From Dactylosporangium fulvum (GTDB lineage Bacteria > Actinomycetota > Actinomycetes > Mycobacteriales > Micromonosporaceae): DNA of 64,000 nucleotides. The notes under the pieces were generated by a model, which worked only from the letters and a program-made list of their open reading frames with translations, ran no database searches and was not told the DNA's origin. Positions 1-8,351 of the stretch are shown piece after piece (positions within the stretch are counted from its first letter, which is position 1; each line of letters starts with the position of its first letter). Position numbers and translations under genes: made by a program. Location: positions 8,084,501 to 8,148,500 of the forward strand of contig NZ_CP073720.1 of assembly GCF_025137375.1 (NCBI RefSeq). Direction: 5' to 3'.

Positions 1-114
1 CCATGCGAGCTCCACTTCTCCAAGAATGCCGGTTTTGTACAGCTCGGCAAGCAGCCGCTTCACCCGGGTGTCGTCACCCTGATCGATGCGCCTCACACGT
101 TCCGGCTCGGACAC
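1..114 (-). CDS. possible 5' fragment of an unidentified small protein, cut by window edge
   Basis: An open minus-strand frame runs off the left edge. From a GTG it reads MSEPERVRRIDQGDDTRVKR, followed by a leucine-rich helix-like stretch (LLAELYKTGILGEVELAW). It lies downstream of alaS in the same direction. No clear ribosome binding site precedes the GTG, and a second in-frame GTG lies at 96. Third-position GC is lower than in the neighbouring genes. I do not recognise the protein. The position where ruvX often follows alaS does not match this sequence. It may be a real gene or chance openness. Confidence 0.25.
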   Translation of the reverse strand, partial: MSEPERVRRIDQGDDTRVKRLLAELYKTGILGEVELAW

Positions 115-435
115 CGAGCCGGACGGTTGCGTGTCGCACCCGAGTGGTCCTCCCCGTCGGACAGCCGCCGCGACGACAGCTCATTTCGGCGAGCTGACCT
201 TGGCGGAATTCCGTGCCCATGGCCACGGATTTCGACCAAGGTCAAGCTGGTCCGACGCGCCCCACCACGTGAACCGAACGCCCGGTTGCCGGCAAGCGCG
301 CCCGGAACAGGCCGTTGCCCTGTCCGCGACGGAGCGCGAACAGGGCAACAGGCAGGCCACAAGGAGCGCTTGCCGAGCCGGCCCGCCGGTCCTCCGGTGG
401 GGCCGGCACTTCCGGGGGCCGCCGATCTCCGGTGG

Positions 436-461
436 GGCCGGCGCCGACAGCGGCGCCGGCC
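436..461 (-). terminator. GC-rich hairpin downstream of alaS
   Basis: A perfect 11-bp stem (GGCCGGCGCCG) with a 4-nt loop lies about 75 nt past the alaS stop. There is no U-tract, as is common for actinobacterial terminators. The remainder of 115–534 holds short direct repeats (two similar AAGCGCCG-containing units next to the alaS stop, and CCGGTGGGGCCGGC twice) and no convincing gene. Confidence 0.45.
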
Positions 462-534
462 AGGGGTGGCGCCTCCGGCGAAAGGCCGTCCTACAGGACA
501 CTCCACGGCGCTTGCAGGGCGCACTTCGCGGCGC

Positions 535-3198
535 TTACAGGGCACGCTCCACGGCGGTCAGCAGGGCCGGGGCCTCCGTCGCGGGGACGCCGCCGCCCTG
601 GGCCAGGTCGGCGCTGCCGCCGCCGCGGCCGGACAGGGCGCCCTTCACCAGGTCACCGGCGCTCAGGCCGCGGGACTTGGCCGCGCCGTTGACACCGACG
701 ACCAGGGACGCCTTGCCGCCGGACCGGGAGGTTACGGCGACGACCGCCGGCCGGTCCGACGGGATGCGCCCGCGGATCTCCTGGACCAGCGTGCGGACCT
801 CGTTGGCCGAGGTGCCCTCCGGCGCCTCGGTGCCGACGAAGGCGACCCCGCGGATGTCGCGCGCCGCGTCGGCCAGGCCGCCGGCGCCCGCCAGGACCAG
901 CTGCACACGCAGCTTCTCCAGCTCCCGCTCGGCGTCGCGCAGCTGCGCCACGGTCTGCTCGACCCGGTCGGCGACCTGGTCACCGGGCACGCGGAACAGC
1001 TCCGCGAGCCGCGACACGAGCACGTGCTCACGCGCCAGGTGGCCGAACGCGTCGAGACCGACGAGGGCCTCCACACGCCGCACGCCCGCACCGACGGACG
1101 ACTCGGACAGAATCTTCACCAGGCCGAGCTGGCTGGATCGCTCGACGTGGGTGCCGCCGCACAGCTCACGGGCGTAGTCGCCGACCTCGACGACCCGGAC
1201 CTCGTCGCCGTACTTCTCGCCGAACAGCGCCATCGCGCCGAGCTTGCGCGCCTCCTCCTGCGAGGTGATGAACGCGTGCACCAGCAGGTCACGCAGGAGC
1301 ACCTCGTTGACCTGCTGTTCCACGTCGGTCAGCACGCTCTGCGGCACCGCGCCGGGCGTGTTGAAGTCGAACCGCAGCCGGCCCGGCGCGTTGAGCGAAC
1401 CCGCCTGGGTCGCCGACTCACCGAGGAAGTTGCGCATCGTCTGGTGGATCAGGTGGGTCGCGGTGTGCGCCCGCGACACGGCCCGCCGCCGGTTGACGTC
1501 GATCTCGGCGAACGCGGCGTCACCGACCCGCACCTCGCCGTCGAGCACCTTCGCCCGGTGCACGATGAGGCCGGGCAGCGGCGACTGCACGTCGATGACC
1601 TCGACCCGGCCGCTGCCGAGCGTGATGATGCCCATGTCGGCCTGCTGGCCACCGCTCTCCGCGTAGAACGGGGTCGCGTCGAGGACCAGCGAGATCTCGT
1701 CGCCCTCCCCCGCCACCGTCGCGCCGAGCAGCGACCGGACCCGCGACTCGCGGGCGACCTCGCGGTATCCGGTGAACTCGACCGGACCGCCCTCTTCGAG
1801 CGCCGCCCGGTACGCCGACAGGTCGGCGTGCCCGGTCTTGCGTGCCTGCGCGTCGGCCTTCGCCGCGGCCTTCTGGTCGGCCATGAGCCGGCGGAACCCG
1901 GCCTCGTCGACCCGCAAGCCCTGCTCGGCCGCGATCTCCAACGTCAGGTCGATCGGGAAGCCATAGGTGTCGTGCAACTGGAACGCCTTGTCACCAGCGA
2001 GGACCGCGCCGCCCTTCGCCTTCGTCTCCGTCACCGCCAGATCAAGGATGGTCGTGCCCGCCTGCAGCGTCTGCAGGAACCGCTCCTCCTCACCGTACGC
2101 ATACGACGAGATCCGGTCATACTCCGCCGCCACCTCGGGATACGACGGAGACATACAGTCACGCGCGACCGGCAGCAACTCCGGCAACGCCGGACCCTCA
2201 CGCCAGCCGAGCAACCGAACCGACCGGATCGCACGACGCAGAATACGGCGCAGCACATATCCACGGCCCTCGTTCGACGGGATCACACCGTCACCGATGA
2301 CCATCAACGCGGTACGCACATGATCAGCGACAACCCGCAGCCGGACATCATCAGGGTGCGACTCGCTCGCGACGTGCGAGACAGCCTGCCCATACCGCTT
2401 GCCGGTCATCTCCGCGGCCCTGGCCAGGATCGGGTTGACCTCATCGATCTCGTACAGGTTGTCGACACCCTGCAGCAACGACGCGATCCGCTCGAGACCC
2501 ATACCGGTGTCGATGTTCTTCGCCGGCAGCTCACCGAGAATCGGGTAGTTCTCCTTGTCGGTGCCCGCCCCCCGCTCGTACTGCATGAAGACCAGGTTCC
2601 AGAACTCCAGATACCGGTCCTCGTCGACGTCCGGGCCGCCCTCCCTGCCGTAGGCCGGTCCCCGGTCGAAATACAACTCCGAACACGGACCGCACGGGCC
2701 GGGAATGCCCATCGACCAGTAGTTGTCCTTCTTGCCCCGCCGCACGATCCGGTCCATGGGCAGACCGACCGTCTTGTGCCAGATGTCGATCGCCTCGTCA
2801 TCGTCGAGGTACACCGTGGCCCAGATCCGCTCCGCGTCCAACCCCAGGCCACCATCAGCGACCGACTTGGTCGCCAGATCCCAGGCGAGACCGATCGCGC
2901 CTTCCTTGAAATAGTCACCGAACGAGAAGTTCCCGTTCATCTGGAAGAACGTCCCATGGCGACTGGTCTTACCGACCTCCTCGATATCCGGCGTGCGGAT
3001 GCACTTCTGCACCGAGGTCGCCCGCTGATACGGCGGAGTCCGCTGACCCAGGAAGAACGGCACGAACTGCACCATGCCGGCGTTGACGAACAGCAGATTC
3101 GGATCGTCCACCGCCGGCAACGGCGCCGACGGCACCACAGTGTGCCCGTTCGCCTCGAAATGGGCCAGGAAACGACGCTTGATCTCCGCGGTTCTCAT
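535..3198 (-). CDS. alaS: alanyl-tRNA synthetase
   Basis: Cytoplasmic enzyme (EC 6.1.1.7) that charges tRNA-Ala and hydrolyses mischarged Ser/Gly-tRNA-Ala. The 887-residue chain is full length for the family. The class II catalytic core occupies the N-terminal ~250 residues (FVNAGMVQFVPFFLGQ and FSFGDYFKEGAIG stretches). The editing domain shows its zinc ligands as HTATH near residue 574 and CGGTH near residue 681. The C-terminal C-Ala domain ends in a Gly-rich segment (KGALSGRGGGSADLAQGG). The ATG overlaps the stop of the preceding small gene by 4 nt, so translation is probably coupled. It is the last confident gene of the minus-strand run that starts with the metallo-hydrolase at 12.2 kb. 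Confidence 0.98.
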   Translation of the reverse strand: MRTAEIKRRFLAHFEANGHTVVPSAPLPAVDDPNLLFVNAGMVQFVPFFLGQRTPPYQRATSVQKCIRTPDIEEVGKTSRHGTFFQMNGNFSFGDYFKEGAIGLAWDLATKSVADGGLGLDAERIWATVYLDDDEAIDIWHKTVGLPMDRIVRRGKKDNYWSMGIPGPCGPCSELYFDRGPAYGREGGPDVDEDRYLEFWNLVFMQYERGAGTDKENYPILGELPAKNIDTGMGLERIASLLQGVDNLYEIDEVNPILARAAEMTGKRYGQAVSHVASESHPDDVRLRVVADHVRTALMVIGDGVIPSNEGRGYVLRRILRRAIRSVRLLGWREGPALPELLPVARDCMSPSYPEVAAEYDRISSYAYGEEERFLQTLQAGTTILDLAVTETKAKGGAVLAGDKAFQLHDTYGFPIDLTLEIAAEQGLRVDEAGFRRLMADQKAAAKADAQARKTGHADLSAYRAALEEGGPVEFTGYREVARESRVRSLLGATVAGEGDEISLVLDATPFYAESGGQQADMGIITLGSGRVEVIDVQSPLPGLIVHRAKVLDGEVRVGDAAFAEIDVNRRRAVSRAHTATHLIHQTMRNFLGESATQAGSLNAPGRLRFDFNTPGAVPQSVLTDVEQQVNEVLLRDLLVHAFITSQEEARKLGAMALFGEKYGDEVRVVEVGDYARELCGGTHVERSSQLGLVKILSESSVGAGVRRVEALVGLDAFGHLAREHVLVSRLAELFRVPGDQVADRVEQTVAQLRDAERELEKLRVQLVLAGAGGLADAARDIRGVAFVGTEAPEGTSANEVRTLVQEIRGRIPSDRPAVVAVTSRSGGKASLVVGVNGAAKSRGLSAGDLVKGALSGRGGGSADLAQGGGVPATEAPALLTAVERAL

Positions 3199-3461
3199 CG
3201 GTGCTGCCGGCCTTCCGGGTTCAGGTCTTCGTCCAAGGTCAAACCATCGGTGAACGCTGCGTGGATCTCGGCCTCGCGCTCAGCCATGCCCTCGCGCACG
3301 TCGTCGACGAAGTCGCGCACCGATCCGGCGATGCCGGCGGCCGAGCTCCGCGCCGAGGCGGCGAGTCCCTGCGGGGTGAAGGTCTGAGCCTTCTTGGTGA
3401 TCGCACGGACCACCAGCGCCCCGACGGCGAGTCCGACTCCGAGCCACAGCAACCGCCGCAT
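3195..3461 (-). CDS. small membrane-anchored protein, DUF6167-like
   Basis: An 88-residue protein with an N-terminal hydrophobic helix (LLWLGVGLAVGALVVRAI, residues ~4–21) followed by a basic patch and an amphipathic, mostly helical cytoplasmic tail with many acidic residues (FVDDVREGMAEREAEIHAAF). Small proteins of this shape sit directly upstream of alaS in many actinobacteria and are annotated as DUF6167; function is unknown. The stop overlaps the alaS start by 4 nt. A gap of 59 nt separates it from the DUF948 gene upstream. The family assignment is from memory of pattern and context, not a search. Confidence 0.7.
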   Translation of the reverse strand: MRRLLWLGVGLAVGALVVRAITKKAQTFTPQGLAASARSSAAGIAGSVRDFVDDVREGMAEREAEIHAAFTDGLTLDEDLNPEGRQHR

Positions 3462-3520
3462 GGCTCAACCTTTCTTTTCGCTCTGGATGTGATACGGGCA
3501 AAGCCCGCTCTCTGCGCCGC

Positions 3521-3973
3521 TCAGCCGCGCCGGCGACGCTGTCTGATCTGCTCGCGGACCTCCGCCTCGTCGGCCTCCCGGCGACGGTTGGCGGCGGCCT
3601 TGCGAACGCCGTAACCGAACGCGGCAACCTTCACCAGCGGATTGGCCGCGGCGGCGCTGACCACTGTGGACAGGTTCGCAACATTCGCGCTGACGTGCGA
3701 CACGTTTTCGGTGATCGTGTCGATCCGCGCGAGCTGCATGTTGACCCCGTCGAGCGTGGTGTGCATCTGCTGGAGAGCCACGTTGACGTTGTCGATGGTC
3801 ATGTTGACCCGCTCCAGCATGGGCGTGGTCTGGTCCGCGGCGTCCCGCAGGGCGACGGTTGCGGCGTCGATGGTGTGCCGCACGCGCAGGATCGGCACTG
3901 CGAGCAGGCACACGAGCACAAGAAACGCCAGCGCCGCAATCAGCGCCGCCAAACCGCCAGTCGTCACGGTCAC
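3521..3973 (-). CDS. DUF948-type membrane-anchored coiled-coil protein
   Basis: A 150-residue protein with an N-terminal membrane helix (LAALIAALAFLVLVCLLAVPIL, about residues 8–29) and then a long helical region of heptad-like pattern (MLERVNMTIDNVNVALQQMH, TLDGVNMQLARIDTITENV), typical of DUF948 proteins. It ends in a basic tail rich in Arg. Such proteins regularly accompany alaS in actinobacteria and may be general envelope or septum-associated factors, but no activity is known. The 193 bp upstream (3974–4166) contain no gene that I can support. Confidence 0.75.
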   Translation of the reverse strand: MTVTTGGLAALIAALAFLVLVCLLAVPILRVRHTIDAATVALRDAADQTTPMLERVNMTIDNVNVALQQMHTTLDGVNMQLARIDTITENVSHVSANVANLSTVVSAAAANPLVKVAAFGYGVRKAAANRRREADEAEVREQIRQRRRRG

Positions 3974-4166
3974 GCCGTTTCCTCCTCCACCCGCACGGAT
4001 GCTCTGCTCGCTCGGACGTGCATTTCCAACGGAGGAACCCTACCCTCCGTGATGCATTGCCGCTCTTCGACCGGCCGTGTCGCCGATCTGGGAGAAACCG
4101 TAGGCGGTGGGTCTGACAAAAACTTCGTGCCGGCCGCCGCCGCTGCGGGTCGGTCAGATTGTCCCG

Positions 4167-6881
4167 TCAGCCGCTGTCCTTCGCGCCACCGGGGTCGTAG
4201 CTGATCCGGTTGAACACCTTGATCGTGGTCACCGCGAGAGGACAGATCGCCGTCGGACCGGGCGCGGGCGACTCGATCTCACTCGGCTGCGGTTCCGCCG
4301 ACTGACTGGCGGGCTGGCTGGCCGGCGCCTTGGCGGTGGGCTTCCCGCTCGGCGCCGGTGGAGGGCTGACGGTAGGCCGTGCCTTCACATCGCAGACAGC
4401 CGCGCGCACCCACAGGTCCAGCACGTACTCGTCGCGCTGCCAGCACGTCTGGATCCCGTCGACGCCCTCGGCCTGGCAGTCTGGTATGTCCCACTCTACC
4501 CAGCCGGCATCCCGCAGCTTGCCGACGAACGCACGGTTGGTCTCCTCCGGCCCGCGCGCCGACTCCCACGTCCGCTGTCGTGATCGACACTCGTTGATGC
4601 ACCACCGGCTGCCGATCGCGCCGTCGGTCGGGTTCCGGGCCGCCCACTCGGGCAGCTTGAGGTTGTCGAGCTCGACGAACACTGGGTCACGAGTGAACTC
4701 GCGGATGATGAAAAACGCCGCCGGCGCGCTCACGACCGCGAGCACCATGAAGATGATCGTGGCCATGCGCAGCTGCCGGACCCGCTTCGCCTGCGCACGC
4801 TGCAACAACCCGAACGGCGCGATCTGGGTGGTGGACTCCCAGTCGAACGCACCCGCCGACTTTGCCGTGCCGCGGTACGTGGTGGGGTTGGGATCGAACC
4901 GCGCCAGGTCGACGAACGGCTTCGGCGGCCCCTCCCCCGGACGGCCACCGGGACCGCCCGGCGGCTGGCCGGGGTGCCGCGCACCGTACGCCGCAGGCCG
5001 CCCGCCGCGATCGTCCCCGCCGCCCGGCTGGGCCGGCACCGAGGCACGCCCACCGGCACCGCCCGGACCACGACCACCAGGCCCGTCCGGCCCGTCACCA
5101 CGACCGGCAACGCCGCCCGAACCACGACCGCCAGATCCGTCCGGCCCGTCACCACGACCGGCAACACCGCCCGAACCACGACCGCCTGGCCCGTCCGGAC
5201 CGCTGTCGCCGGGCCAATCCGGGCCACCACCCGGACCGCCCATGCGGCCGGCGGCCATGCCCACCGCCTGTCGCCCGCGACCCCCGGGCCCGTCCGGCCC
5301 ACCGCCGCGCCCACCGGCACCGCCCGGACCACGACCACCAGATCCGTCCGGCCCGTCACCACGACCGGCAACGCCGCCCGAACCACGACCACCAGGTCCG
5401 TCCGGCCCACCGCCGCGGCCGGCAGCACCGCCCGGGCCCGGACCATCGAGCCCATCCGGACCGCCGCCACGACCGACAACACCGTCCGGACCACGACCAC
5501 CGGGCCCGTCGGGATCGTCCGGGCCGCCCGTGCGGCCAGGGACCATGCCCATACCCTGCCGCCCGCGACTACTAGGGCCGTCCGGCCCGTCACCACGACC
5601 GACAACGTCGGCCGGACCACGGCCGGCCGGCCCGTCCGGACCGCTGCCACGACGACGACCGCCGCCGGGAACGTCCGGACCGTTGCCACGACCACGGCCG
5701 CCGGGCGTGTCCGGACCGCCGGTGTCCCGGTTGCCCGCGCCGTGAACACCACCGTCCTGAACCCCGCCCGGGGCGCCGCCCTGAACGGCGCCGCCGGGAA
5801 CTGCGATGCCCGGCACAGCGGCGCCCGGCACAGCGGTGCCCGCGCGGCCGCCGGTGCCCTGCGGCTCGCGCCCGGCCACTGGCGGACGGCCGCCGGCACC
5901 CGGTCCGTCCGCAGGACCGCTGAAGCCCTGTTGCTCGCGTCCGGGCACCGCGGCACGGCCGCCGCCCGGCACGGTCGCTCGCCCGCCGGGGGCCTGCGGC
6001 TCGCGCCCGGGCACCGACGCCCGGCCGCCGCCGGGGATGCCTGCGCCCGGGACAGCCGCGCGGCCGGGTGGGCCGTCGAGGTTCGGCTCGCCGCGGCGGG
6101 GCTCGGGGAGCGCCCGGCGCCCGCCGGACGGCGACTCACTGTCCGCGGGGCGAACGGGGTCGGCGGGCCGGACCGGATCGACCGGGCGGGCACCGTGCCG
6201 GCCCTGGCTCTCCTGCGGCCACACCGGCACGTCGGCCGGGCGGGAAGCCGGGCCACCGGCCGCCCGGCGACCGCTGGTGCGCTGTGATCCCGACGGCGAC
6301 TCGCGGTCGGCAGCGCCCTCGCTCCGCGCGGCCCAGGGTGCGGCCGGGCCGGGGTCCTGCCGCCAGCCCTCGGCCGCACGCCGCCGACCCGAGGGCGACT
6401 CCTCAGCGTCCGGCACCGCACGCCGCCGACCCGACGGCGACTCCTCAGCATCCGGCACCGCACGCCGCCGACCCGAAGCCGACTCCTCAGCATCCGGCAC
6501 CGCACGACGCCGACCCGAAGCCGACTCGGGCACGGCGTGGCGCCGACCTGAAGGGGACTCCCGATCCGCCGGCCACAGCGGCCCCGCCGCAGGAGGCGGC
6601 GGTGTCTGCGGCTCCGGCCGCCACGTCTGCGTCGGCTCCGGCGCCGCGCCCCGGGACTGGGGCGGAACCCCGGACCGGCGCGGCGGATTCACCTGATCGA
6701 GGACGTCGTGCTGGACCGGCACCGCGGCGTCCGCGCCGAAGTCGTCCGGCCGGCCCAGGTCGGCGTCACCGCCGCGCGAGCTGCGCAGCTCGGCGAGCCA
6801 GCCCAGGTCCTCGTCACTCGGGCCATCTTCGGCCTTGCCGCGGCCACGCCGCTTCTTGGCCTCGTCTCGACCCGAAGTCAC
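4167..6881 (-). CDS. large low-complexity single-pass membrane protein with two repeat arrays
   Basis: A 904-residue protein of unknown function. The N-terminus is charged (KKRRGRGKAEDGPSDEDLGWLAELRSSRGGD). Residues ~115–180 contain four to five copies of a 13-residue unit (ASGRRRAVPDAEE). Residues ~290–620 are a Gly/Pro/Asp/Arg array built from GRGDGPDGSGGRGPGG-like units. A conserved-looking segment (FDPNPTTYRGTAKSAGAFDWES) precedes one transmembrane helix near residues 704–726 (MATIIFMVLAVVSAPAAFFII). The outside domain of ~150 residues has several cysteines (CINECRSR, CQAEGVDGIQTCW) and a Pro/Ala/Ser linker. Its ATG overlaps the rarA stop by 4 nt. Only the part after residue ~640 looks globular. 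Confidence 0.8.
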   Translation of the reverse strand: MTSGRDEAKKRRGRGKAEDGPSDEDLGWLAELRSSRGGDADLGRPDDFGADAAVPVQHDVLDQVNPPRRSGVPPQSRGAAPEPTQTWRPEPQTPPPPAAGPLWPADRESPSGRRHAVPESASGRRRAVPDAEESASGRRRAVPDAEESPSGRRRAVPDAEESPSGRRRAAEGWRQDPGPAAPWAARSEGAADRESPSGSQRTSGRRAAGGPASRPADVPVWPQESQGRHGARPVDPVRPADPVRPADSESPSGGRRALPEPRRGEPNLDGPPGRAAVPGAGIPGGGRASVPGREPQAPGGRATVPGGGRAAVPGREQQGFSGPADGPGAGGRPPVAGREPQGTGGRAGTAVPGAAVPGIAVPGGAVQGGAPGGVQDGGVHGAGNRDTGGPDTPGGRGRGNGPDVPGGGRRRGSGPDGPAGRGPADVVGRGDGPDGPSSRGRQGMGMVPGRTGGPDDPDGPGGRGPDGVVGRGGGPDGLDGPGPGGAAGRGGGPDGPGGRGSGGVAGRGDGPDGSGGRGPGGAGGRGGGPDGPGGRGRQAVGMAAGRMGGPGGGPDWPGDSGPDGPGGRGSGGVAGRGDGPDGSGGRGSGGVAGRGDGPDGPGGRGPGGAGGRASVPAQPGGGDDRGGRPAAYGARHPGQPPGGPGGRPGEGPPKPFVDLARFDPNPTTYRGTAKSAGAFDWESTTQIAPFGLLQRAQAKRVRQLRMATIIFMVLAVVSAPAAFFIIREFTRDPVFVELDNLKLPEWAARNPTDGAIGSRWCINECRSRQRTWESARGPEETNRAFVGKLRDAGWVEWDIPDCQAEGVDGIQTCWQRDEYVLDLWVRAAVCDVKARPTVSPPPAPSGKPTAKAPASQPASQSAEPQPSEIESPAPGPTAICPLAVTTIKVFNRISYDPGGAKDSG

Positions 6882-8308
6882 CGGTGCCGCTCCTCCACGC
6901 TGTCTGTATCCGAAGCGCCGGCCCCGTCGCCGGCCGCTCCGGTCCCCCGCACGATACGCCGCAGTTTCGGCAATCGTTCCGCCACCGCGCGTTCCGCGCC
7001 ATGGCCCTTCGGTCGGTAGTACTCCCGGTCGTCGAGCCCTTCCGGCGCGTACCGTTGCTGCGCAACGCCTCTCGGATCGTCGTGAGGGTATTTGTACCCT
7101 TGGCCGTGCCCGAGCCGGGACGCCCCCCTGTAGTGCGAATCGCGTAAATGTGCGGGAACCGCACCGCCCCGCCCGGCCCGCACGTCGTCCAGCGCCGCGC
7201 CGATCGCCACGACGACCGCGTTGGACTTCGGCGCGAGCGCGAGGTGGATCACCGCCTGCGCCAGGACGATCTGCGCCTCGGGCAGCCCGACGTACTCCAC
7301 CGCGTGCGCCGCCGCCGTCGCGATCGGCAGGGCGGTCGGGTCGGCCATCCCGATGTCCTCGCTGGCCGAGACGATGATGCGCCGGGCGATGAACCGGGCG
7401 TCCTCACCGGCGACGATCATGCGCGCCAGGTAGTGCAGGGCGGCGTCGACGTCGGAGCCGCGGATGCTCTTGATGAACGCGCTGACCACGTCGTAGTGCT
7501 CGTCGCCGGCGCGGTCGTAACGCAGAGCCGCCACGTCGACGGCCTTCTCCGCGGTGGGCAGGTCGACCTCGGGCATGCCCTGCGCGGTCGCGGCGCCGGC
7601 GGCGGCCTCGAGCGCCGTCAACGCCTTTCTGACGTCGCCGCCGGCAAGCCGTACGAGATGATGCTCCGCCTCCGCGGCCAGCGTCACCACGCCGTCCAGC
7701 CCGCGCGGATCGATGACCGCCCGGCGCAGGAGCGTGCGGACGGCGTCGCCGCTGAGCGGCTGCAGGGTCAGCAGCACGCAGCGGGACAGCAGGGGCGAGA
7801 TGACGGAGAAGTACGGGTTCTCGGTCGTCGCGGCGAGCAGCGTCACCGTGCGGTCCTCGACGGCGGCGAGCAGCGAGTCCTGCTGGGTCTTGCTGAACCG
7901 GTGGACCTCGTCGATGAACAGGACGGTCGGCGGGCCGCCGCGGCGGCGCTCCTTGCGGGCGGTGTCGATGACCGAGCGCACGTCCTTGACGCCGGCGGAC
8001 AGCGCCGACAGCGCGACGAACCGGCGGTCGGTGGCGCCGGCGACGAGGTGGGCGATGGTGGTCTTGCCCGAGCCGGGCGGGCCCCACAGGATGACCGACA
8101 TCGGTGAGGCACCGCCGACGAGCTGCCGCAACGGCGCGCCCGGCGCGAGGAGGTGTTCCTGGCCGACCAGCTCGTCGAGGCTGGCCGGGCGCATCCGGAC
8201 CGCGAGCGGCGCGTCGGCGGCGACGTCGTCGAAGCCGCCGGTGATGCCGCCGGAGGGCGCGGGATCGCCGCCGCCGCCCGCTGGTTGAACCTCAAACAAC
8301 CCGTCCAC
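6878..8308 (-). CDS. rarA: replication-associated recombination protein A (MgsA/RarA AAA+ ATPase)
   Basis: A clamp-loader-like AAA+ ATPase acting at stalled replication forks. The 476-residue sequence has Walker A GPPGSGKTTIAHLVA near residue 77, Walker B VLFIDEVHRF near 130, sensor 1 (TTENPYF) and the C-terminal tetramerisation part with the family segment DDPRGVAQQRYAPEGLDDREYY. The N-terminal ~25 residues and the C-terminal ~30 are variable. The start is GTG at 8308; a hairpin abuts it directly, leaving little room for a normal ribosome binding site, so the true start could be an inner codon. The stop overlaps the next gene by 4 nt. In mycobacteria the homologue also sits between aspS and alaS. 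Confidence 0.95.
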   Translation of the reverse strand: MDGLFEVQPAGGGGDPAPSGGITGGFDDVAADAPLAVRMRPASLDELVGQEHLLAPGAPLRQLVGGASPMSVILWGPPGSGKTTIAHLVAGATDRRFVALSALSAGVKDVRSVIDTARKERRRGGPPTVLFIDEVHRFSKTQQDSLLAAVEDRTVTLLAATTENPYFSVISPLLSRCVLLTLQPLSGDAVRTLLRRAVIDPRGLDGVVTLAAEAEHHLVRLAGGDVRKALTALEAAAGAATAQGMPEVDLPTAEKAVDVAALRYDRAGDEHYDVVSAFIKSIRGSDVDAALHYLARMIVAGEDARFIARRIIVSASEDIGMADPTALPIATAAAHAVEYVGLPEAQIVLAQAVIHLALAPKSNAVVVAIGAALDDVRAGRGGAVPAHLRDSHYRGASRLGHGQGYKYPHDDPRGVAQQRYAPEGLDDREYYRPKGHGAERAVAERLPKLRRIVRGTGAAGDGAGASDTDSVEERHR

Positions 8309-8334
8309 GGCCCCCGACCCTACAGTCGGGGGCC
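8309..8334 (-). terminator. hairpin between aspS and rarA
   Basis: A perfect 10-bp GC-rich stem (GGCCCCCGAC) with a 6-nt loop begins 17 nt after the aspS stop and ends at the rarA start codon. It can act as an aspS terminator or attenuator, or cover the rarA initiation site. There is no U-tract. Confidence 0.5.
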
Positions 8335-8351
8335 GACGGTTTCGTAACCGT

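Noticed and set aside
127..3387. Very long open frame on the plus strand opposite alaS
   Set aside because: It is antisense to a fully conserved synthetase; such mirror frames are expected at this GC content and the product (Arg/Leu/His-rich) has no family pattern. The same holds for long frames opposite rel (15667–18318) and opposite the VWA gene (58695–61856).
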